Shown here: positions 43,995 to 51,553 of the stretch, piece by piece | How the letters are laid out: each line of letters starts with the position of its first letter | How positions within the stretch are numbered: position 1 is the first letter of the stretch | Source: an uncultured Alphaproteobacteria bacterium | GTDB taxonomy: Bacteria; Pseudomonadota; Alphaproteobacteria; RF32; CAG-239 | Length of the DNA stretch: 64,000 bases | Direction of reading: 5' to 3' | Assembly: GCA_934270475.1 (NCBI GenBank) | Contig: CAKQPS010000001.1 | Span: 186,001-250,000 of the forward strand | The notes under the pieces: generated by a model | Told to the model about the DNA's origin: nothing | The model's database searches: none | What the model saw: the letters and a program-made list of their open reading frames with translations, nothing else | Made by a program: the position numbers and the translations under genes

Positions 43995-44699
43995 ATGAAG
44001 AAGTTTATGATTACATTGTTGATGGTGTTGGTATCTGTTGTTGCTTTTGCTACAGATGTTTACAAAGTTAAATTTGTAAAAATTGGCACTGGCGACCGTG
44101 GAACAGAAGTTATTTGTGAAGGTGGTAAAACTTTTTATGCCGCTTTGCGTGAATTTAAGATGAGAGCTTTCTTTAACACTCTTCGTTCCGGCGATATTGT
44201 CGAGGTTGAGGAGTATGAGAACCAAATTCTTGGTATCCGCAAGGTTGGTCATGAGCAGCCTACTACAATGACTAACGGCGTTATCGTTGAAAATGGTAAT
44301 GGCTACGGTGCTTACTATGGCGGCGGTTACGGCAGTGCTTCTATTGAGACTAAGAATGTCGGTGTGGGTTATGATCCCTACTATGGCGTTCATGTTCGCA
44401 TTAAGGGCACCGAGGTGAATCTTCCTGTTCGTTTGACCAGCAAGAAGAATCGCCGCAACAGCAATTATGCTACTGTTAACAACAGCGGTGTGGTTACTGC
44501 TGGTCCTGCTACCCAACCCGTAAGAACAGTAAACGCAAGTGATTTGTATAATTTGTATAACAGCAATTCATCAGCAGTTTCTGCTCCTGCACGTACAACA
44601 CGTTCTAATTCATCAACTCGCAGCATCTCTGTTTCCAAAAAAGCAAAGAATGCAGGCAGTGTAAAGGTATATTCTGGCTCTGTTGCCGGAATGTTCTAA
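43995..44699 (+). CDS. Secreted protein of unknown function
   Basis: The 234-residue product starts with a signal peptide (MKKFMITLLMVLVSVVAFA|TD). The first 90 mature residues look globular (VYKVKFVKIGTGDRGTEVIC in part, SGDIVEVEEYENQILGIRKV in part). A Gly-Tyr-rich patch (YGAYYGGGYG) and a Ser, Thr, Asn and Arg-rich low-complexity end follow. No family is recognised. The nearest AGGAG is about 29 bases before the ATG, and an A-rich stretch directly precedes it, unlike most genes here. That layout and the signal peptide style recall Bacteroidota genes, so transfer is possible. Confidence 0.6.
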   Translation: MKKFMITLLMVLVSVVAFATDVYKVKFVKIGTGDRGTEVICEGGKTFYAALREFKMRAFFNTLRSGDIVEVEEYENQILGIRKVGHEQPTTMTNGVIVENGNGYGAYYGGGYGSASIETKNVGVGYDPYYGVHVRIKGTEVNLPVRLTSKKNRRNSNYATVNNSGVVTAGPATQPVRTVNASDLYNLYNSNSSAVSAPARTTRSNSSTRSISVSKKAKNAGSVKVYSGSVAGMF

Positions 44700-44744
44700 A
44701 AAATAAAACACTTTAACTGTAAAGTTAAAGTGTTTTATTTTTTT
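44699..44744. terminator. Bidirectional terminator between the 43995 gene and trcR
   Basis: AAATAAAACACTTTAAC and GTTAAAGTGTTTTATTT form a 17-base perfect stem with a 6-base loop and flanking A and T runs. Confidence 0.9.
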
Positions 44745-44756
44745 AGTTTTCGTAAA

Positions 44757-45323
44757 TTATTTTACTACTTTTCTAATTACTTTTTTACCGTTTTTAGTTT
44801 TGCTGTGTGCGGCAGAAATAGCCAAAGCATTTTCCAAATCTTTTTCAGTGCACAAGCCAATAGCAACCGGATTCTTCGGTTTCAGCTCTGCCATATCGGA
44901 ATATACGCCGTCACGGATTTTAGCAATGGTCGGTTTGGTGGTGCCAACCAGTTTGCAAATTTGCGAATCCATAATTTCAGGACAATGTTTCAAAATCCAC
45001 AAAATAGCAGCAGGTTTGTCGCTGCGCTGAGACGGGGACAATACTTTTTTAGCTTTGGCATTGCGTTCTTTAACATTCTTTTCCAAAACGTTGGCAACCA
45101 GTTCAGCAGTCGGGTCGGCTTCGCAGCGCTTGATTTCTTCCCAGCTTAGCTGACCATTGTTGATTGGGCTTAAACCTTGAATGTTATAGGCAATATCGCC
45201 GTCGGCAATGGCTTGAATTTCCAGTTCGTGAATTTCACAGAACTTGGCAATTTGATGAAATGTTAAGGTGGTGTTGTCTACCAACCATACAGCTGTTGCC
45301 TTTGGCATTAAAGGAGCAGTCAT
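44757..45323 (-). CDS. trcR: TrcR-type regulator (DUF1013)
   Basis: The 188-residue product matches DUF1013 proteins, called cell cycle transcriptional regulator TrcR in Alphaproteobacteria: PLMPKATAVWLVDNTTLTFH in part, QIAKFCEIHELEIQAIADGD in part, GLSPINNGQLSWEEIKRCEA in part, SDKPAAILWILKHCPEIMDS in part and ICKLVGTTKPTIAKIRDG as a helix-turn-helix. The family is nearly confined to this class, which supports the placement of the organism. It is a soluble DNA-binding or nucleoid-associated protein. It is transcribed alone. Confidence 0.9.
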   Translation of the reverse strand: MTAPLMPKATAVWLVDNTTLTFHQIAKFCEIHELEIQAIADGDIAYNIQGLSPINNGQLSWEEIKRCEADPTAELVANVLEKNVKERNAKAKKVLSPSQRSDKPAAILWILKHCPEIMDSQICKLVGTTKPTIAKIRDGVYSDMAELKPKNPVAIGLCTEKDLENALAISAAHSKTKNGKKVIRKVVK

Positions 45324-45410
45324 TATTCAAATCCTTTCATAAATAAAACTTTTTTCTTACAATAGACATAGTTGCGGCAAGATACAAGTAATTTTTTTTG
45401 TTATAAACGC

Positions 45411-45436
45411 AAAAAGCCTGCAAAACAGCAGGCTTT
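45411..45436 (-). terminator. Terminator after rpmE
   Basis: AAAGCCTGC and GCAGGCTTT arms with a 6-base loop; the minus strand continues into TTTTT-rich sequence. Confidence 0.8.
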
Positions 45437-45453
45437 CAACTTAAATTTTCAAA

Positions 45454-45684
45454 TTAGTTGCTAGATTTCAAACCGAAAGCACCAAATTTGCTGTTGAAAC
45501 GACCAACGCGACCGCCGGTATCAACAACGCGGCGGATACCAGTCCAAGCCGGATGAGACTTAGGGTCGATTTCCAGCAGCATTTTTTCGCCGGCTTTGCC
45601 CCAAGTAGATTTGGTTTTAACTTCAGTTCCATCTGTCATCACATATGTAATCTCGTGATAATCAGGGTGAATTCCTTTTTTCAT
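45454..45684 (-). CDS. rpmE: Ribosomal protein L31
   Basis: L31 bridges the subunits near S13 and S19. The 76-residue product reads [20 protein letters not shown] (in part), [20 protein letters not shown] (in part), HPAWTG and [12 protein letters not shown]. The CxxC zinc pair found in many bacteria is missing, as is usual in Alphaproteobacteria. GGAGATAAAA sits before the ATG at 45684, so the few upstream codons of the frame are excluded. Confidence 0.95.
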   Translation of the reverse strand: MKKGIHPDYHEITYVMTDGTEVKTKSTWGKAGEKMLLEIDPKSHPAWTGIRRVVDTGGRVGRFNSKFGAFGLKSSN

Positions 45685-45785
45685 TTTTATCTCCAAATAA
45701 AATACTTCATATAGTTTTTACGCTTTTATACATTAAGCAAACAAAATACGCAAGTATTATTTTTACTGTTTTTTAAATTTTTTTG

Positions 45786-46568
45786 TTATTTTGCCAAAGT
45801 GTTAGCCGCTTTTTGACGCAAAGCTTCATTTGTGGCAATCAATGCGCCGCCAAATAAAACTTTTGTAAAGTCTTCGGAACGCACATCGGTTTCGCCCAAA
45901 GCGATAATGTAGCCGCCGGCTTCTTTAACCAAAAGCATACCCGCAGCAATGGTTTGCGGAAGATTATCGGCAGACACGACAACATCCAGCTTTCCGGCTG
46001 CTAAGTAAGCCAAATCCAAAGAATTTGCGCCTTTTATCAACACATTTTTGCTAAGCCCGTAAGCTTTGCGGAATAATTCGGCGTCAGCACTGCAGCCGAT
46101 AAGGGCTTGTTCGGCAACTTTAGCTCCGGCAACGCGCAAACGCTCGTGGCTGCGGAAACCTTCTTTGAACGCACCGCAGCCTTTTTCAGCAAAAAACAGT
46201 TCGTCATAAACCGGATTATATACCACGGCATCAACAACCACGCTGTTTTCGACCATGGCTACCGAAACGGCAAAGCTGCCGTTACCATGGGCAAAGTTGG
46301 CAAAACCATCAATCGGAGCAACCAAAAAATAGTTGCCGCTTGCCGGAATGGCGTCTTCTTTTTTGCTGATAAAAGCATAAGCAGGTTTGAGCTTAGCCAG
46401 TTCTTCTTTAAGCGTTTTTTCCACTTTTTCATAAGAACGCTGAGCAAAGCGACCATCATTGTGACCGGATTGCAGATGCTCTAATTCATTAAAATCGCGT
46501 GACAAGGCAACGGAGGCTTTTTTGACAGCGTTAGCCATAGCGGTTAAAGCAGTTGAAATATAAGCCAT
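45786..46568 (-). CDS. Inositol monophosphatase-like protein with degraded metal site
   Basis: The 260-residue product has the length and fold pattern of the IMPase/SuhB family: a helical start (RDFNELEHLQSGHNDGRFAQ in part), the central APIDGFANFAHGNGSFAVSV (in part), FAEKGCGAF and AAGMLLVKEAGGYI. Key metal ligands of active enzymes are changed: the GEE motif reads SKKED, the first Asp of DPIDGT is Ala, and the Asp of the late WDxAAG block is Thr (QTIAAG). Phosphatase activity is therefore doubtful. SuhB of E. coli has a non-enzymatic role in rRNA transcription, and a similar role here is speculation. It overlaps efp by 1 base. Confidence 0.8.
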   Translation of the reverse strand: MAYISTALTAMANAVKKASVALSRDFNELEHLQSGHNDGRFAQRSYEKVEKTLKEELAKLKPAYAFISKKEDAIPASGNYFLVAPIDGFANFAHGNGSFAVSVAMVENSVVVDAVVYNPVYDELFFAEKGCGAFKEGFRSHERLRVAGAKVAEQALIGCSADAELFRKAYGLSKNVLIKGANSLDLAYLAAGKLDVVVSADNLPQTIAAGMLLVKEAGGYIIALGETDVRSEDFTKVLFGGALIATNEALRQKAANTLAK

Positions 46569-47131
46569 TATTTTGCTCTTTCAACATAGTTGGCTTCGGA
46601 AGTGCCGACCACGATTTTGTCGCCTACGCCGATGAACGGAGGAACAGTTGTGCGCACGCCGTTGTCCAAGATAGCCGGTTTGTAGGAAGAAGAAACGGTT
46701 TGACCTTTGATTACAGGTTCGGTTTCAACAACTTCGCAAACAACTTGCAAAGGCAAATCAACAGAAATTGGACGACCGTCGATGTAAGAAACTTTAACGC
46801 TCATACCATCTGTCAAAAACGGACGGGAATCGCCCAACAGGTCAGAAGGCATAGTGAATTGTTCAAAAGTTTCGGATTCCATAAAAGTCAAGCCGGTAGA
46901 ATCTTCAAACAAGAATTGGCAGTCTTTGTCTTCTACCATCAATTTTTCTACGGTATCTTCAGTTCTGAAACGTTCGTTGGTTTTGGTTCCGGCTTCAACT
47001 TCTTTCATTTCCACCTGCATAAAAGCACCGCCTTTACCCGGTTTAATGTGTACAGCTTTAGTAATAGTCCAAGGTTTGCCTTTGTATTCAATAACCCAAC
47101 CAATTCTAATTGCTCCCGCAAGTTGTTTCAT
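46568..47131 (-). CDS. efp: Elongation factor P
   Basis: EF-P relieves ribosome stalling at polyproline stretches. The 187-residue product has the three beta-barrel domains, with the loop VHIKPGKGGAFMQVEMKEVE (in part) holding the usually modified Lys at KPGKGG, then FLFEDSTGLTFMESETFEQF (in part) and the C-terminal GVRTTVPPFIGVGDKIVVGT (in part). The pairing with an IMPase-like gene is seen in other Alphaproteobacteria. No epmA or epmB is in the window. Confidence 0.96.
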   Translation of the reverse strand: MKQLAGAIRIGWVIEYKGKPWTITKAVHIKPGKGGAFMQVEMKEVEAGTKTNERFRTEDTVEKLMVEDKDCQFLFEDSTGLTFMESETFEQFTMPSDLLGDSRPFLTDGMSVKVSYIDGRPISVDLPLQVVCEVVETEPVIKGQTVSSSYKPAILDNGVRTTVPPFIGVGDKIVVGTSEANYVERAK

Positions 47132-47203
47132 ATTTTTATCTCCTATTTACAATGTTAAAAATGATTATTTAAATTTGATGTCTGCAACATAAACCAACAT
47201 TTT

Positions 47204-47728
47204 TTATTTCGCAACAAAAATCGTATAGGCGGCGTCGCTTAAAATCACAAAATCCGCCGGCAGATTAGATACATCGACTTCATCTTCAGGCTGAACCGCA
47301 CTTTGAATCAAGAAAAATTCACCATACCATTTAAGCAGTTCGGCATTGGCGGCGAATCCGTCTTTCCAAAAGCGGAAAATGATGAAATCCGGTTCACATT
47401 CACTGACCAACATGGCTTCATGCCTGCGGTTGCGGCAAATTACACCCAGCAGGGCTTTTTTGCATTTTGCCTTTATTTCTTTGATTTTTTTAGCAGGATT
47501 TTCTTCTTTTGAAGTGTCAATAATCAATCCGTCGCCAAGTTTTTGCAAATATAAATCAGCAGCGTTTTCGCCGGAAATCAGCACTAATTTTTCAGCTGCT
47601 TTTGCTTTGGCGCAAAAGTCGGCAATAAAGCTTTGCGGCAGCGAATCGGGCAAAATAAAACATTGCAGTTTAGAATCGGTAATAAGCGCGGTATTTTCTT
47701 GAGTAATTTTAATGATTAGGTTTTGCAT
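47204..47728 (-). CDS. ThiE-like degenerate TIM-barrel protein
   Basis: The 174-residue product has alternating strands and helices in a pattern like thiamine phosphate synthase relatives: IADFCAKAKAAEKLVLISGE in part, LGDGLIIDTSKE, ALLGVICRNRRHEAMLVSEC in part, EPDFIIFRFWK and LPADFVILSDAAYTIFV. Catalytic residues of true ThiE are not apparent. Similar small proteins lie near efp in other Alphaproteobacteria, from memory. The frame extends to 47935, but the residues before the ATG at 47728 are not protein-like. The assignment to the fold is tentative. Confidence 0.5.
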   Translation of the reverse strand: MQNLIIKITQENTALITDSKLQCFILPDSLPQSFIADFCAKAKAAEKLVLISGENAADLYLQKLGDGLIIDTSKEENPAKKIKEIKAKCKKALLGVICRNRRHEAMLVSECEPDFIIFRFWKDGFAANAELLKWYGEFFLIQSAVQPEDEVDVSNLPADFVILSDAAYTIFVAK

Positions 47729-47809
47729 TTTGATATTCTTTGTGTTAGCTATATAAATATATTGCTGAAAGTATATAACAAATTGAGATAAAGGAAAGTC
47801 TTTTTTACC

Positions 47810-48448
47810 ATGGAAACAGAAAAAATGGAACAAAGCCAAAATTCTTTGGAACGTTTGAAAAAAACGGTAGACGAACTGATAGAGGCTGTACATAAGCAGC
47901 AGGCTGATTTTGCTAAAAAATTGCAGGCGGAACAAGATAAAACCGCATTGGAAAGCGCTAAAGCCGATGTTTTAAGCAATGAAAATGAAAAACTGAAAAC
48001 AGAATTGGAAGCGGCTAAAGACAATACGGAAAATGAAAACCGTATGCAGCAAATGCAGAATGAAATTGAAAACAAAGCGGCAAAAATCAGCAATTTGCAA
48101 AATGAAGTGCAGAATCTTAATAACGCTATAGCGAATCGTAAAACTCAAATTGAGGAGCTGGAGGCAAAAAATAAAGAACTGCAGGAACAGCTGGAAGATG
48201 CCAACGGTCGGGTTTTGACTTTGGAACAAACAAGTCAGGCAGGAAATAGCGAGTTGGAAGAACTGAAAGAGCAATTAGCCGCTGAAACTTTGCAAAAAGA
48301 AGATTTAACTCAAAAATGTCAGGATTTTGAAGCTAAACTGGCAGAAATGCAAACAACAATCAGCCAAACTTCGGAAAATATTGACGATGTGGTGGCAAGA
48401 CTGGAAAAGGTATTGGAAGAAAATGGGGCAAGTTACAATAACAATTGA
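47810..48448 (+). CDS. Coiled-coil protein upstream of zapA
   Basis: The 212-residue product is almost wholly coiled coil, with heptad-like Glu, Lys, Leu and Gln patterns from about residue 10 to 195 and no membrane segment. It resembles the small coiled-coil proteins (DUF4164-like) that precede zapA in Alphaproteobacteria; some of these take part in cell division with ZapA. It overlaps zapA by 26 bases, so the two are cotranscribed and probably coupled. Confidence 0.65.
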   Translation: METEKMEQSQNSLERLKKTVDELIEAVHKQQADFAKKLQAEQDKTALESAKADVLSNENEKLKTELEAAKDNTENENRMQQMQNEIENKAAKISNLQNEVQNLNNAIANRKTQIEELEAKNKELQEQLEDANGRVLTLEQTSQAGNSELEELKEQLAAETLQKEDLTQKCQDFEAKLAEMQTTISQTSENIDDVVARLEKVLEENGASYNNN

Positions 48449-48743
48449 CAAGCGCGAATATGCCATAACTTGTGAAGACGGCGAAGAGGCGCACATTATA
48501 AAACTTTCGAGAATCCTTGACGCTAAGGCGAAACTGTTGTCCAAAAGCATTGGATTGGTGAATGAAAATATGATGCTGGCAATGGTAGGCTTGTTGCTGG
48601 CAGATGAAAATCAGGACTTGCGTACTAAAAACGGCAGTGTGACAGATGATGAAATGAAACAGCTGGACGCAGCCAACGCTCAGGCAATAGACAGCGAATC
48701 GCAAAGAATTAGCAGCTTGATTCAAAGTATTCAGCCATTATAA
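48423..48743 (+). CDS. zapA: Cell division protein ZapA
   Basis: ZapA bundles FtsZ filaments at the division ring. The 106-residue product has the short N-terminal domain VTITIDKREYAITCEDGEEA (in part), HIIKLSRILDAKAKLLSKSI (in part) and a long helix starting NENMMLAMVGLLLADENQDL (in part). The ATG at 48423 (GGAAG upstream) lies within the end of the coiled-coil gene. A 6S RNA candidate follows, the usual order in many Proteobacteria. Confidence 0.9.
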   Translation: MGQVTITIDKREYAITCEDGEEAHIIKLSRILDAKAKLLSKSIGLVNENMMLAMVGLLLADENQDLRTKNGSVTDDEMKQLDAANAQAIDSESQRISSLIQSIQPL

Positions 48744-48783
48744 ATTTGCAGTTGATTATTGCAGTGGATTTAATTTTTTGTGC

Positions 48784-48812
48784 TTGAATGTGTACGGTTT
48801 TTGCGTTAGTAT
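48784..48812 (+). promoter_or_regulatory. Candidate promoter of the 6S RNA
   Basis: TTGAAT at 48784-48789, 17 bases, TAGTAT at 48807-48812; transcription would begin just before the closing stem at 48828. Confidence 0.4.
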
Positions 48813-48827
48813 AACTATATAAATAAA

Positions 48828-48975
48828 GACTGTCTGATGCGTCATCACCGCATGTCTTTCCGGCCAACATTATTTTTTAGGGAGCTGTCTCTGTCTAAAT
48901 CGTGGTTTAGTTATATGGCACCCACCTTGTACAAGCGGTTCGGTAGAGAATGTTCTCGGATACGGTCAGACGGTC
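48828..48975 (+). ncRNA. ssrS: 6S RNA candidate
   Basis: 6S RNA imitates an open promoter and binds the housekeeping RNA polymerase. The region after zapA is its usual site. GACTGTCTGA (48828-48837) pairs with TCAGACGGTC (48966-48975, one G-T) to close a structure of 148 bases. The segment GGCACCCACCTTGTACAAG on the 3' side resembles, from memory, the alphaproteobacterial 6S consensus. No protein frame of note lies here. A terminator hairpin follows at once. A covariance-model search was not possible, so the call rests on position, length and the closing stem. Confidence 0.7.
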
Positions 48976-48983
48976 ACAGTTTT

Positions 48984-49017
48984 AGCACCGCTCAATCAGA
49001 GCGGTGCTTTTATATTT
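48984..49017 (+). terminator. Terminator of the 6S RNA candidate
   Basis: AGCACCGCTC and GAGCGGTGCT form a perfect 10-base stem with loop AATCA, followed by a T-rich tract. Confidence 0.9.
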
Positions 49018-49024
49018 TCTAGAT

Positions 49025-49048
49025 TAAAAAATATCAATTTATGATATT
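49025..49048 (-). terminator. Terminator after the ADP-dependent kinase gene
   Basis: AATATCA and TGATATT arms with an AT loop; on the minus strand the stem is followed by TTTTT. Confidence 0.55.
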
Positions 49049-49050
49049 AT

Positions 49051-50451
49051 TTATCTTGCGCCGATGAGGGAAACCGAGGAAATCGTATCGCCCATACCGA
49101 CCAAAGTTAAAGGTTTTTCAATAATGATGGTTGGAACAGCCATGATATCATAGTTTTCATATTGACAGATTCCGTTTTCAATCAGTTCGGGTTTTTGCAG
49201 ATATTCTGATAATTCTTGCAGATTATTGAGGCTGATTTCGGCAACTTCTTTGCCGTGCGCCCATAATAGTTTAGCGTTTTCTTCTATTTTACCGGTTCCG
49301 GCTTTGGTGGCGGCAACGGTTGAAGCCAGCATCATTCCGCGTAAATTCTGTTCCGGAGTGATAGAGAAGTTTTTGTCTTGCAAAGTAATGTATAAGCCGA
49401 ACATATGCAGCTGAAGGCGCGGGGAATTTGTTTTTTCTTTGATTAGGCGCACAATTTCAAACAAACGGGGCGCAGTTAAATCTTCGTGCGCTAATTCAGC
49501 GTATTTGGCAGGATTGATAACCTCTAACGCGTCAAGCGCTTCACGTTCGTTCAAACCCAGCGAATCGGCAAGCGGGGCAATTTTTTCTATAATGGCGGCG
49601 CGTACTTTTTTATCTTGGGTAGAGGCTAATTCCAAATGGATAATTCCTTGCGGGTTGTGTTTTTTCCAATCTTTTATCAGGGCAACAGAATCGTTTACCA
49701 GCTTTACGCCGTTACGTTTGGAAGTCAGGTTGTGATAGCCGGAAAGCACCAAATAATCGTAACCGTGCTGCGACAGATGTTTCACAAAACCTTGGTTGAT
49801 AACCAAATCAATATTGGCAGGGTCATAGGTGGCAATAAAACGGTTAGATTTAGGACAGGTAAATTCTTTGCCCCAAGCTGTAAACGAATCGCCGATGTCA
49901 AATTCAATAATCCAATGGATAAGCGGAGTTTCGTTTGCACGGTCAATATCAACAGCGCGGCAGACATTGCCTTTTTCATCAATGCCGAATAGATTGTCTA
50001 AAGGCAAAAATTGCTGAGCCTGCAATTTGGGGTGCGAGTTAGTGTGAACAAAAACATTCTGCACTCCCAATACGGCTAAAGCATTGGCGACAATTCCACC
50101 TTGTCCGCCCATTTGCAGGCGGTCATAGCCCAAGTTTTTGCTCATCCACTCATAAACAGCTTTGTAATCGGTTATCCATTCTTCGGCAATGCCGCGGCTG
50201 AAACATTTAGCGATGCCGTGCACCACATCTTGCGGCGTTTCCAGCAAAGTGCGCGGGCTGTTAAACTCTTCTTCGCTCAGTCCGGTTAATTTCAGCAATT
50301 CGGCTAAACGCTTGCCGCTGATTTTCAAAACCGCATCGATATTAGTGTTAAAAGCAGTTGCCGCCGAGCGGATTTCTTTTACTTTTTCCAGTTGCGAAGG
50401 GACGCAGCTGTATTTTTGCTGCCAGCATTTTTGCAATTCAGATATGCTCAT
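49051..50451 (-). CDS. ADP-dependent glucokinase/phosphofructokinase family protein
   Basis: ADPGK enzymes phosphorylate glucose or fructose 6-phosphate with ADP instead of ATP and are best known from Archaea. The 466-residue product matches the family length and blocks: FNTNIDAVLK near residue 35, LQMGGQGGIVANALAVLG (in part), LIHWIIEFDIGDSF, NRFIATYDPAN, YLVLSGYHNL, LGLNEREALDAL, LHMFGLYITLQDK and the catalytic LVGMGDTISSVSL with the conserved Asp in GxGD. Substrate choice cannot be told by eye. It overlaps the Mic60-like gene by 4 bases, so it is cotranscribed with it, and is followed by a terminator. Confidence 0.85.
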   Translation of the reverse strand: MSISELQKCWQQKYSCVPSQLEKVKEIRSAATAFNTNIDAVLKISGKRLAELLKLTGLSEEEFNSPRTLLETPQDVVHGIAKCFSRGIAEEWITDYKAVYEWMSKNLGYDRLQMGGQGGIVANALAVLGVQNVFVHTNSHPKLQAQQFLPLDNLFGIDEKGNVCRAVDIDRANETPLIHWIIEFDIGDSFTAWGKEFTCPKSNRFIATYDPANIDLVINQGFVKHLSQHGYDYLVLSGYHNLTSKRNGVKLVNDSVALIKDWKKHNPQGIIHLELASTQDKKVRAAIIEKIAPLADSLGLNEREALDALEVINPAKYAELAHEDLTAPRLFEIVRLIKEKTNSPRLQLHMFGLYITLQDKNFSITPEQNLRGMMLASTVAATKAGTGKIEENAKLLWAHGKEVAEISLNNLQELSEYLQKPELIENGICQYENYDIMAVPTIIIEKPLTLVGMGDTISSVSLIGAR

Positions 50452-51449
50452 TTTGTGCGCTCCATTTCTTTTAGATGAAGATTAGCCAAAGAGTTCATAA
50501 TTAAGCTGTTGATAGCGTGCTCAAATTCAAGATAATCTTGAGTTTGCAAAATCCAAGAGTTAAGCTCGGCAGAATTTACATCGCTGTATTTGCGGTCGGT
50601 TTTGATTTTGTTCAGAGCTTCGGCAAAATCGCCGTTGTTAACCAATTGATGAATTTCGTCCGGTGTTTTTGGGAAAACCACCGCCGGTTTGTCTTCTCTT
50701 TTTTTGAAAACAACCAGCTCTTTTAAGCGGCGCAATAAAGCTTCGTCCCAAGTTTCTTGAATTTCCGGTTCTATTTCTTTGTTAATTTGCGGGCGGCTTA
50801 AATCAGCATAGACTTTATTAAATTCATTGATAAGCATGGTTCGTCCTTTGATGCCGGAAACAGCATATTTTTTGATGTCGGCAATATAATTGAGGGCTGT
50901 TTCATTGCCGGCGGCTAAAATTTGCAGCACTTCGGTTTCATAATCAAAAGGCAAGCCGTCTTCTGCCAAGCCGCGTACGGTTAAAGCTCCGGCGGCAAGC
51001 AAAACTTCCGGCGCAGTGATGCTTTTTTCAGTTTGTTCAGCCGGAGCAGGCTGTGTTGTGTTATCAGAAGTTTCCGGCTGCGGCAATAAAGGTAAAATTT
51101 TGGCGGCAAGCTGTTGCAGCTGCTCTTCCGATAATTCGGTTTGTGCCGGTTGTGCTGCGGTTTTTTCCGGCTGATTTTGCGGCAAATCGGCAATTAGATT
51201 TTTCTGCTGTTCAATTTGGGTTTTCAGATTGTTTATCTTGGTGTTGTAATCGGCGGCAAGCTGGGCAGCCAAATCTTCATTCAGCGTTTTAGTCAGTTCA
51301 ATGTTATAGGTTACCGCTCCGGCGCAGCAGAGTATAATTATCAAACAAAACAAGCCGAAGTGGCTGCTTTTTTGGGCAGGTTTAGTTTTATTTTCGGTTG
51401 CGGCGGTTTCAACAGGTTTAACTTCTTCTTTTTTTTCGATTTTAGCCAT
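50448..51449 (-). CDS. Mitofilin/Mic60-like inner-membrane protein
   Basis: The 333-residue product has a charged cytoplasmic start, one membrane helix (FGLFCLIIILCCAGAVTYNI in part, about residues 30-50), a coiled-coil and proline-rich linker (about 60-165) and a helical C-terminal domain with ALNYIADIKKYAVSGIKGRT (in part), RLKELVVFKK and NNGDFAEALNKIK. This is the layout of alphaproteobacterial COG4223 proteins, the bacterial relatives of mitochondrial Mic60, which shapes inner-membrane folds. In this class they lie near hem genes and tsaD; here tsaD is divergent. AAGGAT before the ATG at 51449 sets the start. Confidence 0.7.
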   Translation of the reverse strand: MAKIEKKEEVKPVETAATENKTKPAQKSSHFGLFCLIIILCCAGAVTYNIELTKTLNEDLAAQLAADYNTKINNLKTQIEQQKNLIADLPQNQPEKTAAQPAQTELSEEQLQQLAAKILPLLPQPETSDNTTQPAPAEQTEKSITAPEVLLAAGALTVRGLAEDGLPFDYETEVLQILAAGNETALNYIADIKKYAVSGIKGRTMLINEFNKVYADLSRPQINKEIEPEIQETWDEALLRRLKELVVFKKREDKPAVVFPKTPDEIHQLVNNGDFAEALNKIKTDRKYSDVNSAELNSWILQTQDYLEFEHAINSLIMNSLANLHLKEMERTK

Positions 51450-51553
51450 TTTCTGTATCCTTTTTCTTGACAAATTACCGGATTATATTTCATATAGTTA
51501 TAACGAAAAAAAGTTTACATATCATAAACAAAAAAAATTAGTGGAATAAATAA

